Assembly: GCF_900101885.1 (NCBI RefSeq)
Contig: NZ_FNAN01000001.1
Span: 496,001-560,000 of the forward strand
Direction: 5' to 3'
Origin: Dyadobacter soli
Lineage (GTDB): Bacteria > Bacteroidota > Bacteroidia > Cytophagales > Spirosomataceae
Length of the DNA: 64,000 nucleotides
Shown here: positions 25,226-34,361 of the stretch, in pieces
Numbering within the stretch: position 1 is the stretch's first letter
How the letters are laid out: every line of letters begins with the position of its first letter
Program-made: the position numbers and the translations under genes
The notes under the pieces: generated by a model
Told to the model about the DNA's origin: nothing
What the model saw: only the letters and a program-made list of their open reading frames with translations
The model's database searches: none

Positions 25226-26155
25226 ATGGGCTATTCATCATGGAGCAATGATGCTTACGACAGCGTAAGCCGGGTGCGCCGGACCCGCTCGATCGACGAC
25301 AATTTCACGCAAAACAAACTGGGCGTAATTCATCCAGACCTATCACCCGATAACGTCGACGTCCGTGAATCGCGCGATTCGCATTTACATCCCGATTCGG
25401 TACCGATCATCGTGGCGCTCGATGTAACCGGTTCCATGGGTTCGATCCCCGAAAACCTGATCAGAAATAAGCTGGGCGCTTTGATGAACACCTTGATCGA
25501 CAATGGTATTCTCGATCCGCAGATCATGTTTATGGCCATTGGTGATCATATTTCGGATGATTACCCCTTGCAGGTGGGCCAGTTTGAATCGGGTACCATG
25601 GAGTTGGACGATTGTCTTTCCAAAATCTTCATCGAACGGGGAGGAGGAGGCCAGAACCGCGAAAGTTACCCGTTGGCGTGGTATTTCGCGGCCCGGCACA
25701 CGTCCATTGATTCATTTGAAAAAAGACAGGAAAAAGGCTTCCTGTTTACGATCGGTGATGAAGGTTTTCACGATACGATGGCTGCCGATCTGATGCAGGC
25801 CAAATGCGGGTACAAAGGAAGAGAAAGCCTGACGGTACAGTCGCTGCTGAACGAGGCTTGCCGCTCGTACTTCGTTTTTCATATCCACGCCAATGAGGCC
25901 AGTTACCACAACGATCATTTTGTATTTTCCCAATGGAAGGAATTGCTTGGCGAACGGTTCCTCGTGCTCGAAGATCAGAACAACATTGCCGAACTCATTG
26001 CAACCACAGTGGCGCTGGTGAAAGGCGTCCATGCGGATGTCGCGATGAGCCGTTTCGATAGCAAAACGAGGCAATCGGTTTCGAATGCACTGGTGGCTGT
26101 CAAAGATTCACTTGTCCGCCGCGATCACGGCAATTCGGGTATTATCGCACTGTAA
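25226..26155 (+). CDS. VWA domain protein of the J-domain/PurA-like cassette
   Basis: A 309-residue protein with a von Willebrand factor A domain from about residue 58. The metal-ion-dependent adhesion site begins DVTGSMG (Asp66), a D-x-T-x-S form of the usual D-x-S-x-S, and later segments GGGGQNRESYPLAWYF and FTIGDEGFHD supply the other loops. The N-terminal 55 residues are polar and Asp/Arg-rich, perhaps a flexible partner-binding region. No signal peptide, so cytoplasmic. The gene starts 4 bp after the J-domain gene and its stop abuts the ATG of the PurA paralogue. Confidence 0.85.
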   Translation: MGYSSWSNDAYDSVSRVRRTRSIDDNFTQNKLGVIHPDLSPDNVDVRESRDSHLHPDSVPIIVALDVTGSMGSIPENLIRNKLGALMNTLIDNGILDPQIMFMAIGDHISDDYPLQVGQFESGTMELDDCLSKIFIERGGGGQNRESYPLAWYFAARHTSIDSFEKRQEKGFLFTIGDEGFHDTMAADLMQAKCGYKGRESLTVQSLLNEACRSYFVFHIHANEASYHNDHFVFSQWKELLGERFLVLEDQNNIAELIATTVALVKGVHADVAMSRFDSKTRQSVSNALVAVKDSLVRRDHGNSGIIAL

Positions 26156-27319
26156 ATGGCTAGCAATCATATTGTTTTAGGAATGGGCTATGGCGACGAG
26201 GGGAAGGGCGTTTTCACAGATTACCTTTCCTCCAAGCTGAGCTACCCGGTCGTGATCCGTTTCAATGGCGGCCACCAATGCGGGCATACAGTGAAACATG
26301 CCGACGGCCGTTTCCATGTGTTTTCCAACTTCGGCGCGGGATCTTTCCGAAACACGCCTACGTTTTTCTCGCGCTTCTGCACGATAGATCCGACAGGCAT
26401 CGCACGCGAATTCAATGCATTGCGGCGATCAGGCATAAATCCGGCACTTTTCGTGGACCCGCTGGCGATGGTCACAACGCCTTTTGATAAGTTTTATAAT
26501 GTAAATAACCGCGCTAATCTTGTTCACGGAACGGTAGGAGTGGGATTTGGCGCAACGGTCGAGCGAAACGAGGGGCCGTACAAACTTTACGCGCAAGACC
26601 TGTTTTTCCCCACTATTTTCCGGCACAAACTGGAAGCTGTGCACGATTATTACCGCACGAAATACAAAGCCCGCGGGCTGGAAACCTGCATTGAAGCATT
26701 GGAACTGGAAATCCTGCGTACTGATCAGTTTATGCGCGACGTTGACGCTGCCCGTGGGATCATCCGCCTGCTCACAGAAAAACAATTGTTCGCCACTGGC
26801 TTTGAAAACCATATTTTTGAAGGAGGGCAGGGGATTTTGCTCGATATGGATTTTGGTATTTTTCCAAACGTGACCCGCTCGAACACGACCAGCAAAAACG
26901 CTTTTGAAATACTAAACAGAAACGGGCAGCCGACGAATGCGGCGGTCTATTACCTCACACGGGCCTACCAGACACGCCACGGAAACGGCTGGATGTCTGC
27001 GGAGAAATACCCGGTAGCGCTCATCAACAATGCTCACGAAACGAATGGCCCGCACGGCCGGCAGGGTGAATTCAGGACGGGCATTCTGGATACGGATATG
27101 CTGAGGTATGCCTTGCAATGTGATGCGAATTTTGCGGGAGATGCTGAAAGACAAATGGTTATATCGTGTATCGATCAGCTAACCAGCTATCAGTACCTTT
27201 CAGCGGGTAATGTGCTGACGGCGCCGGGCAGGGAAGCATTTTTGAAACAGATAGCACTCTGCGACAGGGTTTTGACAAACGAAGGGCCGGGATCGGACAC
27301 GATCAGGCTATGGCGTTGA
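26156..27319 (+). CDS. Divergent adenylosuccinate synthetase (PurA) paralogue
   Basis: A 387-residue PurA-fold protein. The GTP-binding and catalytic elements are kept: GYGDEGKG (11-18, catalytic Asp), GGHQCGHT (38-45, catalytic His), EGGQGILLDMDFG with the VT-SNTT segment, and LTRAYQTRHGNG. The substrate side differs. GTTGRGIGP of PurA is GTVGVGFGA, the aspartate loop TTGRRRRTGWLD is reduced to GPHGRQGEFRTGILD, and the final STGPDRTET reads NEGPGSDT. It is shorter than housekeeping PurA (about 430). Its place in a cassette with J-domain and VWA proteins, away from purine genes, argues for a new ligase-type reaction or a regulatory role (inference). Confidence 0.8.
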   Translation: MASNHIVLGMGYGDEGKGVFTDYLSSKLSYPVVIRFNGGHQCGHTVKHADGRFHVFSNFGAGSFRNTPTFFSRFCTIDPTGIAREFNALRRSGINPALFVDPLAMVTTPFDKFYNVNNRANLVHGTVGVGFGATVERNEGPYKLYAQDLFFPTIFRHKLEAVHDYYRTKYKARGLETCIEALELEILRTDQFMRDVDAARGIIRLLTEKQLFATGFENHIFEGGQGILLDMDFGIFPNVTRSNTTSKNAFEILNRNGQPTNAAVYYLTRAYQTRHGNGWMSAEKYPVALINNAHETNGPHGRQGEFRTGILDTDMLRYALQCDANFAGDAERQMVISCIDQLTSYQYLSAGNVLTAPGREAFLKQIALCDRVLTNEGPGSDTIRLWR

Positions 27320-27445
27320 GCAGTCGGTAGCGATGGAGATCCGCATTCACACGCGTGATATTGTAAGTACTTGATATATAGTTAGTACTTACGATATGTA
27401 TTATACTTTTAATAAGCATTTTCCTGGTTTCGTCCCGCTTGATGC

Positions 27446-27868
27446 TTAAATGCCCCAGGCCGTGATTACGAGGCTCCTGGGACCGCCATAGTCGCGATGT
27501 TCGCAGAGATAAATGCCTTGCCAGGTGCCGAGGGCGAGGCGGCCGTTTCGCACCGGTATCATCACCGAACTTCCCAGCAGCGAGGCTTTTAAATGTGCCG
27601 GCATATCGTCGGAGCCCTCGTAGTCGTGGCGGTAATCCGGGTCGTTTTCGGGGACCGACTTATTGAAGTACATTTCAAAATCGACGCGCACGGTCGGATC
27701 TGCATTTTCATTGATCGTCAGCGAAGCCGAGGTGTGCTGGATGAATACCTGGCACATCCCGGTTTTGATTTCGCTGATCGATGGTAATGCGTGCAGAATT
27801 TCTCCGGTAATGAGGTGGAAACCGCGGCTCCTTGCTTTGAGCTGAATGCCTTGCTGGAACATTTTCAT
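27446..27868 (-). CDS. YjbQ/UPF0047 family protein
   Basis: A 140-residue protein of the YjbQ family, annotated as secondary thiamine-phosphate synthase on the basis of weak activity in E. coli. Conserved elements are VFIQHTSASLTINENADPTV with the family His, LLGSSVMIPV, and the closing LCEHRDYGGPRSLVI. The start at 27868 (MKMFQQGIQL) fits the family; the frame continues upstream to an ATG at 27895. It is the last gene of a leftward group after DinB, VOC and MFS genes. Confidence 0.9.
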   Translation of the reverse strand: MKMFQQGIQLKARSRGFHLITGEILHALPSISEIKTGMCQVFIQHTSASLTINENADPTVRVDFEMYFNKSVPENDPDYRHDYEGSDDMPAHLKASLLGSSVMIPVRNGRLALGTWQGIYLCEHRDYGGPRSLVITAWGI

Positions 27869-27917
27869 AAAATGCGTGATCGATTCAACCCGCAAGAAAG
27901 CACAATTCCCCCTATTT

Positions 27918-28412
27918 TTACATGTATCGCATGCCCGGATAGCCCAGGAGGCGCCGCCAGAGCGCGATTTGTCCGATGATATTCGCCTCGCGATAGATCG
28001 AGAAAGTGATCAGTTCGTACAGCGACATCGAAAATTCCGGTCCCATATCGATGCGGCGTTCCAGTTCTTCGTCGCTGAGGTTACTCAGTGATTCTTTGAG
28101 GATTGGTGTGATTTTGTCCCAATCCTGCTGGTAGGCCATGATCTGCGGATATTCCACACCATCCTGGATACCTTTGAAATCCTTGAACAGCTCATTCGCT
28201 TCCTGATGCCCCTCGTAACCCAGGTTACGCGCAAGGTCGAAGCGCTGCTCCACGAGCGCACCCGCGAGCCAGCCAACGTGGTTCGCCTTGGTATCGAGGC
28301 GCTTTTGGATGTCTTCGTGGGTGATATTTTCCGTTACAAATGTAAAAAAGGGCGTTTGCAAATCATACAGCGCGATAATGCCCTGCATTCTGGTGCTTTT
28401 TACGTTGCTCAT
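27918..28412 (-). CDS. DinB-like family protein
   Basis: A 164-residue helical protein with a DinB-like pattern: an early helix RMQGIIALYDLQTPFFTFV, the segment NHVGWLAGALVEQRFDLA carrying the first His, and a late helix SLYELITFSIYREANIIGQ, in which the usual His pair is not evident. It lies 25 bp downstream of the VOC gene on the same strand. Catalytic metal binding is uncertain, so it may be a structural relative only. Confidence 0.7.
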   Translation of the reverse strand: MSNVKSTRMQGIIALYDLQTPFFTFVTENITHEDIQKRLDTKANHVGWLAGALVEQRFDLARNLGYEGHQEANELFKDFKGIQDGVEYPQIMAYQQDWDKITPILKESLSNLSDEELERRIDMGPEFSMSLYELITFSIYREANIIGQIALWRRLLGYPGMRYM

Positions 28413-28437
28413 ATTTTCAGTTGAAGATTAAGGTTGA

Positions 28438-28824
28438 TTATTTTTCAGTTTCAATCACCGACAGGATATTCCCGGCGGGGTCGGTGAACCAGGCAATGGT
28501 CGGGCCGTTGCCGCGCATGATATTGTCGTCGTCGGTTTTAAAATCGGGATAGTCGTAGCTTTCGAATTGTACTCCTTTGGATTTGAGTGACTTAACCGTC
28601 TCTTCGATATTTTTGACAGGAAAGTTAAGTACGGTAAATGTCGCCGGCTCGTGGTTTGGTTTTTCATACAAAATCACTTCATAGCCTCCGTAAATATTCA
28701 AATGAAGAACCGGCATTTCCTGTTCCTGCGAAACCTCGATACCGAGTATTTCCCCATAAAACTGTTGCGCTTTCTGCAAGCTATCTACCGAATACCCGCT
28801 GAATGCTTTGGTTTGTCCAAACAT
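28438..28824 (-). CDS. VOC family protein (glyoxalase/bleomycin-resistance fold)
   Basis: A 128-residue single-domain VOC protein. It begins with AFSGYSVDSLQKAQQFYGEI, a typical first beta-alpha unit, and ends PTIAWFTDPAGNILSVIE with the conserved DPxGN and final Glu. The expected metal-ligand Glu is present near the end (VIETEK). The substrate is unknown. It lies 41 bp downstream of the MFS gene. A damaged VOC gene of a different subgroup sits at 2386-2614. Confidence 0.9.
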   Translation of the reverse strand: MFGQTKAFSGYSVDSLQKAQQFYGEILGIEVSQEQEMPVLHLNIYGGYEVILYEKPNHEPATFTVLNFPVKNIEETVKSLKSKGVQFESYDYPDFKTDDDNIMRGNGPTIAWFTDPAGNILSVIETEK

Positions 28825-28865
28825 AGTTGTGTTAGTTACTTGTTGATTAAAAAATATAAAGACTA

Positions 28866-30203
28866 TCAGGCCTGCTCGCTGACCGGCACATCGTCCGTAT
28901 CATACTCAGGCGTTGGTTTCTGATAAACGAGCGACAATTTCCGGTACGCAGCTGACTGCATGGCGATGAGCGTTACGATGAGGCCTACAATGCCCGTCAC
29001 GATAAACAAAAGCGCCAGACCGCGTGCCGTACCCGTCCCGAACCACGAGCCGATCAGGCGTACGCCCGCGCCGGTGGTCATAAAAGGAATGAATACAAAC
29101 TTGGCGATGGGACCGATCATGAATGCGGTAATGGGAGAAGCGGCTTGTTCAATGCTCTGCGCAAAACCGAATACCCGGCCCTGCCGCTCGTGCGGGATTA
29201 CTTTTTGAAGGATTGTCTGCTCCGTCGCTTCCACCACGGGAATCAGGCAGAGGTATACGAACATACCGGCGCCCAGCAACACAATCGACGACTGGATTGG
29301 GAAGATCATACAGATTGCCCACATCACAATGTTGGCCGTAAACAGCGTTTTCAAAGGCATTTTCCCCAAACCACGCTTTGCAACCACCAGTCCGCCGACG
29401 ATAAAACCGAGGCTCAGCACACCCCAAAGGATGCCCCACGCCTGCACGGACACGAGCGAGAGGCCATATGCGTCCATCAGCGACATAAATACGCCTCCGA
29501 GGAAGTTGTTGAATGTGTTGAAGAAAATCAGCCCGAAAAGACCCGGTACCATGCCCACGGCGGCAATTGTACCCTTGATATCGATTTGCTGCGTATGCGG
29601 CTCGGCATGGACGACCTCCTTTTCAGGAATGGGGATCGTCAGCAAATGCAGTATCACCAGCACGCTCAGCCCCACCGCCATGACCATCATCCACAACACA
29701 CCAAGGTAACCGATCACCAAACCACTGAAAATCGACGCGACCAGGAACGATACCCCATTTGCGGTACCTACCATGCCGTTGGCCTTATCGCGGTGCTCTT
29801 CTTCGATCAGGATCGTGACCACCGTCGATAATGCAATGGTGCGGATATTTCCGGTAATGGCTCCAAAAAGGCAGAGCGTGATGAAAAGCCAGAGATTCAC
29901 GCTCGAATCGTCTTTAAAAACGGTTTCCGGCGTGGCAAGGTAAACGATCAGTGCGACGATATAGAGTACCAGCGTGAGGCTCGCGGAAAGCATCATCGAG
30001 GTCTTTTTCCGATAACGGTCCACGATTGAGCCCAGAAAAAAGCCCGAAATGGCCACCGTTGCAAGGTAAACCCCGGCCATCACCGAGGTGGCAAGCACCG
30101 ACTTCGTTTCCAGATAGACCCAGAAGGTGACGGCAAACCAGACAAACGTGTTCGTAAGCGCGGCCGCCAGTGAGTTGGCTAGTACCGCATAAAAGGTTTT
30201 CAT
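28866..30203 (-). CDS. MFS transporter
   Basis: A 445-residue major facilitator protein with about 12 hydrophobic segments. The loop between helices 2 and 3 reads GSIVDRYRKKTSMM, the canonical G-x-x-x-D-R-x-x-R/K-K pattern, and helix 5 resembles drug-exporter members (NGVSFLVASIFSGLVIGYLG). The start at 30203 (MKTFYAVLANSLAAALT) is chosen because residues further upstream come from an intergenic repeat. It heads a leftward group with VOC, DinB and YjbQ genes; efflux is likely, the substrate is unknown. Confidence 0.9.
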   Translation of the reverse strand: MKTFYAVLANSLAAALTNTFVWFAVTFWVYLETKSVLATSVMAGVYLATVAISGFFLGSIVDRYRKKTSMMLSASLTLVLYIVALIVYLATPETVFKDDSSVNLWLFITLCLFGAITGNIRTIALSTVVTILIEEEHRDKANGMVGTANGVSFLVASIFSGLVIGYLGVLWMMVMAVGLSVLVILHLLTIPIPEKEVVHAEPHTQQIDIKGTIAAVGMVPGLFGLIFFNTFNNFLGGVFMSLMDAYGLSLVSVQAWGILWGVLSLGFIVGGLVVAKRGLGKMPLKTLFTANIVMWAICMIFPIQSSIVLLGAGMFVYLCLIPVVEATEQTILQKVIPHERQGRVFGFAQSIEQAASPITAFMIGPIAKFVFIPFMTTGAGVRLIGSWFGTGTARGLALLFIVTGIVGLIVTLIAMQSAAYRKLSLVYQKPTPEYDTDDVPVSEQA

Positions 30204-30220
30204 AACGATATGGCTTAATG

Positions 30221-30275
30221 GCCGGGAACGCCGGACAGTCGGAACGCCGGACGTTCGGACCGTCGGATTGTCACG
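30221..30275. repeat. Short GC-rich intergenic repeat
   Basis: GGAACGCCGGAC occurs twice (near 30225 and 30241), followed by the inverted-like GTTCGGACCGTCGGA. This resembles in style the longer GC-rich repeat before truB. It lies just upstream of the MFS start codon. Confidence 0.5.
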
Positions 30276-30405
30276 GGCTTGTGAAGTGTTGATACAAAAA
30301 TACGGCCAGACCCACACTTTTCCGGGGTGAGTATAGGACAAAATACGGGTGTGATTGTGCCAAACGAAGTCTGGCCAGCGGAAGAGCTATTCGGAAGAAA
30401 TGAAA

Positions 30406-30427
30406 AACCCCGGAAAAAACCGGGGTT
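30406..30427 (-). terminator. Rho-independent terminator of the Pro/Ala-rich secreted protein gene
   Basis: AACCCCGG and CCGGGGTT form a perfect 8-bp stem around six A residues. On the minus strand it is followed by TTTTTCA. It lies 16 bp after the stop codon at 30443. Confidence 0.85.
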
Positions 30428-30442
30428 CAGGCTATTTGGGAG

Positions 30443-31081
30443 TTACGGTCTGACAGCACCGGATTGGGCAGGCTGTGGCGCGACAGATTGTGTGTTAACC
30501 TGCCCCGGCTGTGGTATAGTCCGGCCGGTGTTGGTCGGCATTGTAGTTTGTGCGGGCGCCGCTTGCGTGCCTTGCGCAGGCGATCCTACGGTGGATGTTC
30601 CTGCGGCAGGCGATCCTGCGGCAGGCGATCCTGCGGCCGGCGCTCCCGTGGTCGGAACTTGTTGCATTTGTACCTGCTGTACTTGTCCTGCCGTCACGGC
30701 CGACTGCTGCTGGATTACCTGCGGCTGATAGCGCTCCGGCATGGTCCGCGGGTCTTGTGAGGTATTGACTTTCGGCACCATTCCCTGCTGGTTTACCGGT
30801 CTGGAATTCACTTCAAACCCCAAATCCTGCACATCCGACACTTTTTGAACGGGAGCGACGGCGGGTGCGGGCTGCACGATGGTACCGAGTTGCCCCGGTG
30901 CTTCCGGTGCTATCTGGCCGGTTGGTTTAGGTTTGTACGTGGCCGCCGGGGCCGATTGCACGCCGGAGTAGGCCCTCGGGACCTGCCCGGTGGGCGCGGG
31001 TTGTCTTACTTGCGCATGGGCACTGGTCACTGCAAACAGCAGGCCCGCAGCTGCGGCTACTGTCAATACTTTGGATTTCAT
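30443..31081 (-). CDS. Secreted Pro/Ala/Gln-rich low-complexity protein
   Basis: A 212-residue protein that begins with a clear signal peptide (MKSKVLTVAAAAGLLFAVTSA, then HAQ). The mature part is almost entirely Pro, Ala, Gln, Thr, Val and Gly, without a recognisable domain. Near the C terminus AAGSP is repeated four times, encoded by a 15-bp tandem repeat around 30600-30645 that could change in copy number. It is probably periplasmic or surface-exposed and disordered. A terminator follows. Function unknown. Confidence 0.7.
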   Translation of the reverse strand: MKSKVLTVAAAAGLLFAVTSAHAQVRQPAPTGQVPRAYSGVQSAPAATYKPKPTGQIAPEAPGQLGTIVQPAPAVAPVQKVSDVQDLGFEVNSRPVNQQGMVPKVNTSQDPRTMPERYQPQVIQQQSAVTAGQVQQVQMQQVPTTGAPAAGSPAAGSPAAGTSTVGSPAQGTQAAPAQTTMPTNTGRTIPQPGQVNTQSVAPQPAQSGAVRP

Positions 31082-31237
31082 GTGCGGCATAGGTCTCTGA
31101 TTCAAGTGTTTCAATGCTGCTAAGGTAGGTACTAAAACCATTCCATGAAAACGAAAGCCCCATTTCTGCTTCGTACGAAGTTCGCATGTGATCATGGCTA
31201 CTTTGAAAGAACAGAAATGGGGCGGTATTGATCGGGA

Positions 31238-31756
31238 TTACGAGCGGTCCCAGAACGCCGGCGGTTCTACGCCCAGCGCGCGCAGGTACACGAAGCCCTG
31301 TGCCCGGTGGTGGATCTCGTTGTCGATCAGGTAAAGGATCGTATTATAGATCGTGTTCTCATACATTCCGAAGGCGGCTTCCACCTCGTTGAAGCGTTGT
31401 GCCGGAATTTGCGGCCAAAGCGTGTTGATGTAATCGGTGATCAGGTCCCAGAGGTTGAGTACTTCCGCCTTCGTGGCCGGTGCCGGCGTCGAATAGTCGA
31501 GGTTCGGGTCGCTGAATGTCCAGTCGCCGAATGCGATACCGCGGATACCCGGAGCGGCGAGGCCGATCATCTCCATGGTGAGCTGGGCGTAAGTACGCAT
31601 GCCGCCGATCGAAAAAGTATAAAACTGATCCTCAGGAAATGCCTCGATAACCTTGCGGCTGAGCCTGCGGTGGCCTTGCCAATGTTCCAGAAGTGCGTCA
31701 GCGGTGATAACGGTTGTGCTTGCTGCCAGTTCTTGTGCGGTGTTGTTAGTCTCCAT
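31238..31756 (-). CDS. DinB family protein
   Basis: A 172-residue DinB-fold protein. Metal-ligand candidates are the His of LLEHWQGHRRLSRKV and the His pair in LIDNEIHHRAQGFVYLRALG, which matches the EIHHR element typical of the family. The C terminus EPPAFWDRS is also common. It stands alone, about 100 bp before the GH95 gene's 3' end. It is the third DinB-type gene in the window. Confidence 0.9.
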   Translation of the reverse strand: METNNTAQELAASTTVITADALLEHWQGHRRLSRKVIEAFPEDQFYTFSIGGMRTYAQLTMEMIGLAAPGIRGIAFGDWTFSDPNLDYSTPAPATKAEVLNLWDLITDYINTLWPQIPAQRFNEVEAAFGMYENTIYNTILYLIDNEIHHRAQGFVYLRALGVEPPAFWDRS

Positions 31757-31861
31757 GTCAAAGGTTTTTATAGTTTATTGTTTGATTACATTACAAACTA
31801 AACATCGCCGAGTGACAGCAGTATGTCAGCAGCATTTCCGCACTTCTGAAAAAAGTCAATT

Positions 31862-34165
31862 TTATTTCAAAACCGTCAGATCCGGCCCGAAATGGTAGGT
31901 TTTGCCCTTGCTGGTGGGGATGGACACAACCTTGTTTCCGTAGCGTACCTTACATACATTTCCGGCTTTCGAGCGGATGTTAAGGCCCGCAAGTTTACCT
32001 TTCTTCCATTCCATATCCATTTCAAAACCGCCGCGCGTACATAACCCGCTCACGCGGCCGTCGGGCAATGCGCGGGGAAGGGCGGGAAGCAGGTTGATCT
32101 CTCCCAAATGGCTTTGCACCAAAGTTTCGAGGATGCCGGAAGCTCCGCCGAAGTTGCCGTCTATCTGAAACGGCGGGTGGGCGTCGAACAGGTTGGGGTA
32201 GGAGCCTCCGCCGCTCATTTTCTGGCCTGCGTCGTACACCGGGTTGAAAAGCTTGCGGATCATGGTATAGGCATGCTCGCCGTCGAGGAACCGCGCCCAA
32301 TAGTTGATTTTCCACGCCAGGCTCCATCCGGTACCGTCGTCGCCCCGGTAGTTGAGGGATTTCATGGCAGCTTTCAGCAAATCCGGCGTACCGGTCGGCG
32401 TGATTTCCTCACCCGGGTACACGCCCCACAAATGCGACACGTGGCGGTGGTGACTGGTGGTATCGTCGATGTCCGTCATCCATTCCTGCAACTGCCCGTG
32501 GCGGCCAATGTGGTTCGGGGCGATCTGTTTCGAAGTTTCAGTGAGTTTCTGGGCAAATGCGGCGTCGGTACCGAGAATGCCGGCCGTTTCGGCGCATGCC
32601 TTGAACAATGCGCGGATAATCTGGTGGTCCATCGTCGGACCGGCCACCAGACCGCCGTTTTCAGGTGAATTGGAAGGGGAGCTGACGAGCAGACCGGTTT
32701 TGGGATCTTTCACGAGGAAATCGAGGAAGAACTCGGCCGCGCCTTTCATCAACGGATAGGCGGTGTTTTGAAGAAAGGCCTTGTCCTGCGTAAACCGGTA
32801 ATGCTCCCACAAATGCAGGCTCAGCCAGGCGCCGCCGGTCACCCAGATGCCGTGGTTCGACGCATTGATAGGCGCCGCACCGCGCCAGACGTCAGTATTA
32901 TGGTGTACCAGCCAACCTTTGGCATTGTAATGTTCTTTCGCTACCTCTGCGCCGGTTTCGGAAACTTCCTTCACCATTTTAAATAGCGGCTCGTGGCATT
33001 CGCCGAGGTTGGTCATTTCGGCGGGCCAGTAATTCATTTCGGTATTGATATTGACCGTGTACTTGCTGTCCCACGACGGATTGAGCTTGTGGTTCCATTT
33101 GCCTTGCAAGTTGGCCGGATGCGTTCCCGGGCGGCTGCTTGCGATGAGCAGGTAGCGGGCAAACTGTACATATAATGCAAGTAACGCCGGATCGTCGGGA
33201 TTTTTCTTGAACTGGCTAAGGCGTTCGTCGGTAGGTTGCGTGGAGGCTTTGCTGGCAGGTAATACCAATTCGAAACGGTTGAAAAGTTTTTGATAATCAG
33301 CAAGATGTGAGGCTCGTGCTTTTTCGAGTGCAGGTGCATTACGCAGCATTTCGGCGGTTTTCGCGGCCGGATCGCCGGTTATGGTTTTGTAATCGATGTA
33401 GTTGGTGGCGGCTGCCAGTACCAATGTAGCCCTGGTGGCATTTGAAATCGTCAGTTTTCCTTCGGTTTGTTTCACTTCGCCATCGGTTAGCACTTTCACC
33501 CGGGCCACACCGTTCAACGCACCTTTGTCGACGTACACTTCCAGTTCGATCTCGTTGCCTTTTACACGCAGTTCTTTCTTCGCGTGGATGGCGTCCATCC
33601 GTACCGCAAAATCCAGTTTACCCTTTTGCGAGCTGGTAATGTGGTAGTAAATGGCTTTTGCAGGATAGCTTGCAAATGCTTCGCGCGTATAGCGGACGCC
33701 GCCAGCCAGGTAACTGCTCTTTACAGTGGCGCCCCCAAGGTCAAGCTCACGCATGTATGCACTATGTTGCGCGTGGCCCGGAAAGTCTAAATACAAATCA
33801 CCAAAAGCCTGATAAGCCATTTGCCGTAGCGGCTGGCTCATAAATTGCTCGTTGGCGAGCTTTTCCGCTTCTTTTTGCTTGCCTTCGTTCAATAGCCGCC
33901 GGATCTCGCCCAGGTGCGCGGAAGCACCCTTGTGTGCGTAACTTCTTGGTTCACCGGTCCATAGGGTTTCCTCGTTAAACTGGATCTGCTCGGTTTCGAC
34001 GCCCCCGAAAATCATGGCTGCCAATGCACCGTTTCCGATCGGTAATGCTTCTTCCCATTGTTTTGCAGGTTGTTTATACCAAAGTTTTAATGGGGTTGTG
34101 CCCTGTGCGTGGCATTTAAGAATAATGAGTGTGAATAAGGTAACGGTCTGAATAAGAGGCTTCAT
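31862..34165 (-). CDS. Glycoside hydrolase family 95 protein (alpha-L-fucosidase or alpha-L-galactosidase)
   Basis: A 767-residue exported enzyme with a signal peptide ([20 protein letters not shown], then Q). It begins its catalytic module with [19 protein letters not shown] and [11 protein letters not shown], both diagnostic of GH95. Active-site candidates are the Asn/Asp in [10 protein letters not shown], the Glu of [10 protein letters not shown] and the Asp in [11 protein letters not shown]95 enzymes release terminal alpha-1,2-fucose or galactose by inversion. The start at 34165 is taken because it begins the signal peptide. It stands alone and is not next to the SusCD locus. Confidence 0.93.
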   Translation of the reverse strand: MKPLIQTVTLFTLIILKCHAQGTTPLKLWYKQPAKQWEEALPIGNGALAAMIFGGVETEQIQFNEETLWTGEPRSYAHKGASAHLGEIRRLLNEGKQKEAEKLANEQFMSQPLRQMAYQAFGDLYLDFPGHAQHSAYMRELDLGGATVKSSYLAGGVRYTREAFASYPAKAIYYHITSSQKGKLDFAVRMDAIHAKKELRVKGNEIELEVYVDKGALNGVARVKVLTDGEVKQTEGKLTISNATRATLVLAAATNYIDYKTITGDPAAKTAEMLRNAPALEKARASHLADYQKLFNRFELVLPASKASTQPTDERLSQFKKNPDDPALLALYVQFARYLLIASSRPGTHPANLQGKWNHKLNPSWDSKYTVNINTEMNYWPAEMTNLGECHEPLFKMVKEVSETGAEVAKEHYNAKGWLVHHNTDVWRGAAPINASNHGIWVTGGAWLSLHLWEHYRFTQDKAFLQNTAYPLMKGAAEFFLDFLVKDPKTGLLVSSPSNSPENGGLVAGPTMDHQIIRALFKACAETAGILGTDAAFAQKLTETSKQIAPNHIGRHGQLQEWMTDIDDTTSHHRHVSHLWGVYPGEEITPTGTPDLLKAAMKSLNYRGDDGTGWSLAWKINYWARFLDGEHAYTMIRKLFNPVYDAGQKMSGGGSYPNLFDAHPPFQIDGNFGGASGILETLVQSHLGEINLLPALPRALPDGRVSGLCTRGGFEMDMEWKKGKLAGLNIRSKAGNVCKVRYGNKVVSIPTSKGKTYHFGPDLTVLK

Positions 34166-34361
34166 GCCGGTTCTGGATATAGTGAAAAATGATGTCGGTT
34201 TAACAAAAGGTACCGCTGCTGCCTTGCTGACGTTTTTTTGGCCGCATTGCCCGTACAAAAAAGCACGGCAAACGATGGTATTTCATGCAACGCAGCTAGT
34301 TTTTTTCATACCATTATACTACCTTATTTGCCGCTTACCTTCACACTTTGTGAGCCACACT

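Noticed and set aside
34164..34361. 66-residue N-terminal extension of the GNAT protein
   Set aside because: It covers the divergent promoter region and the GH95 start, has no family-like sequence, and the protein fits best from 34362.
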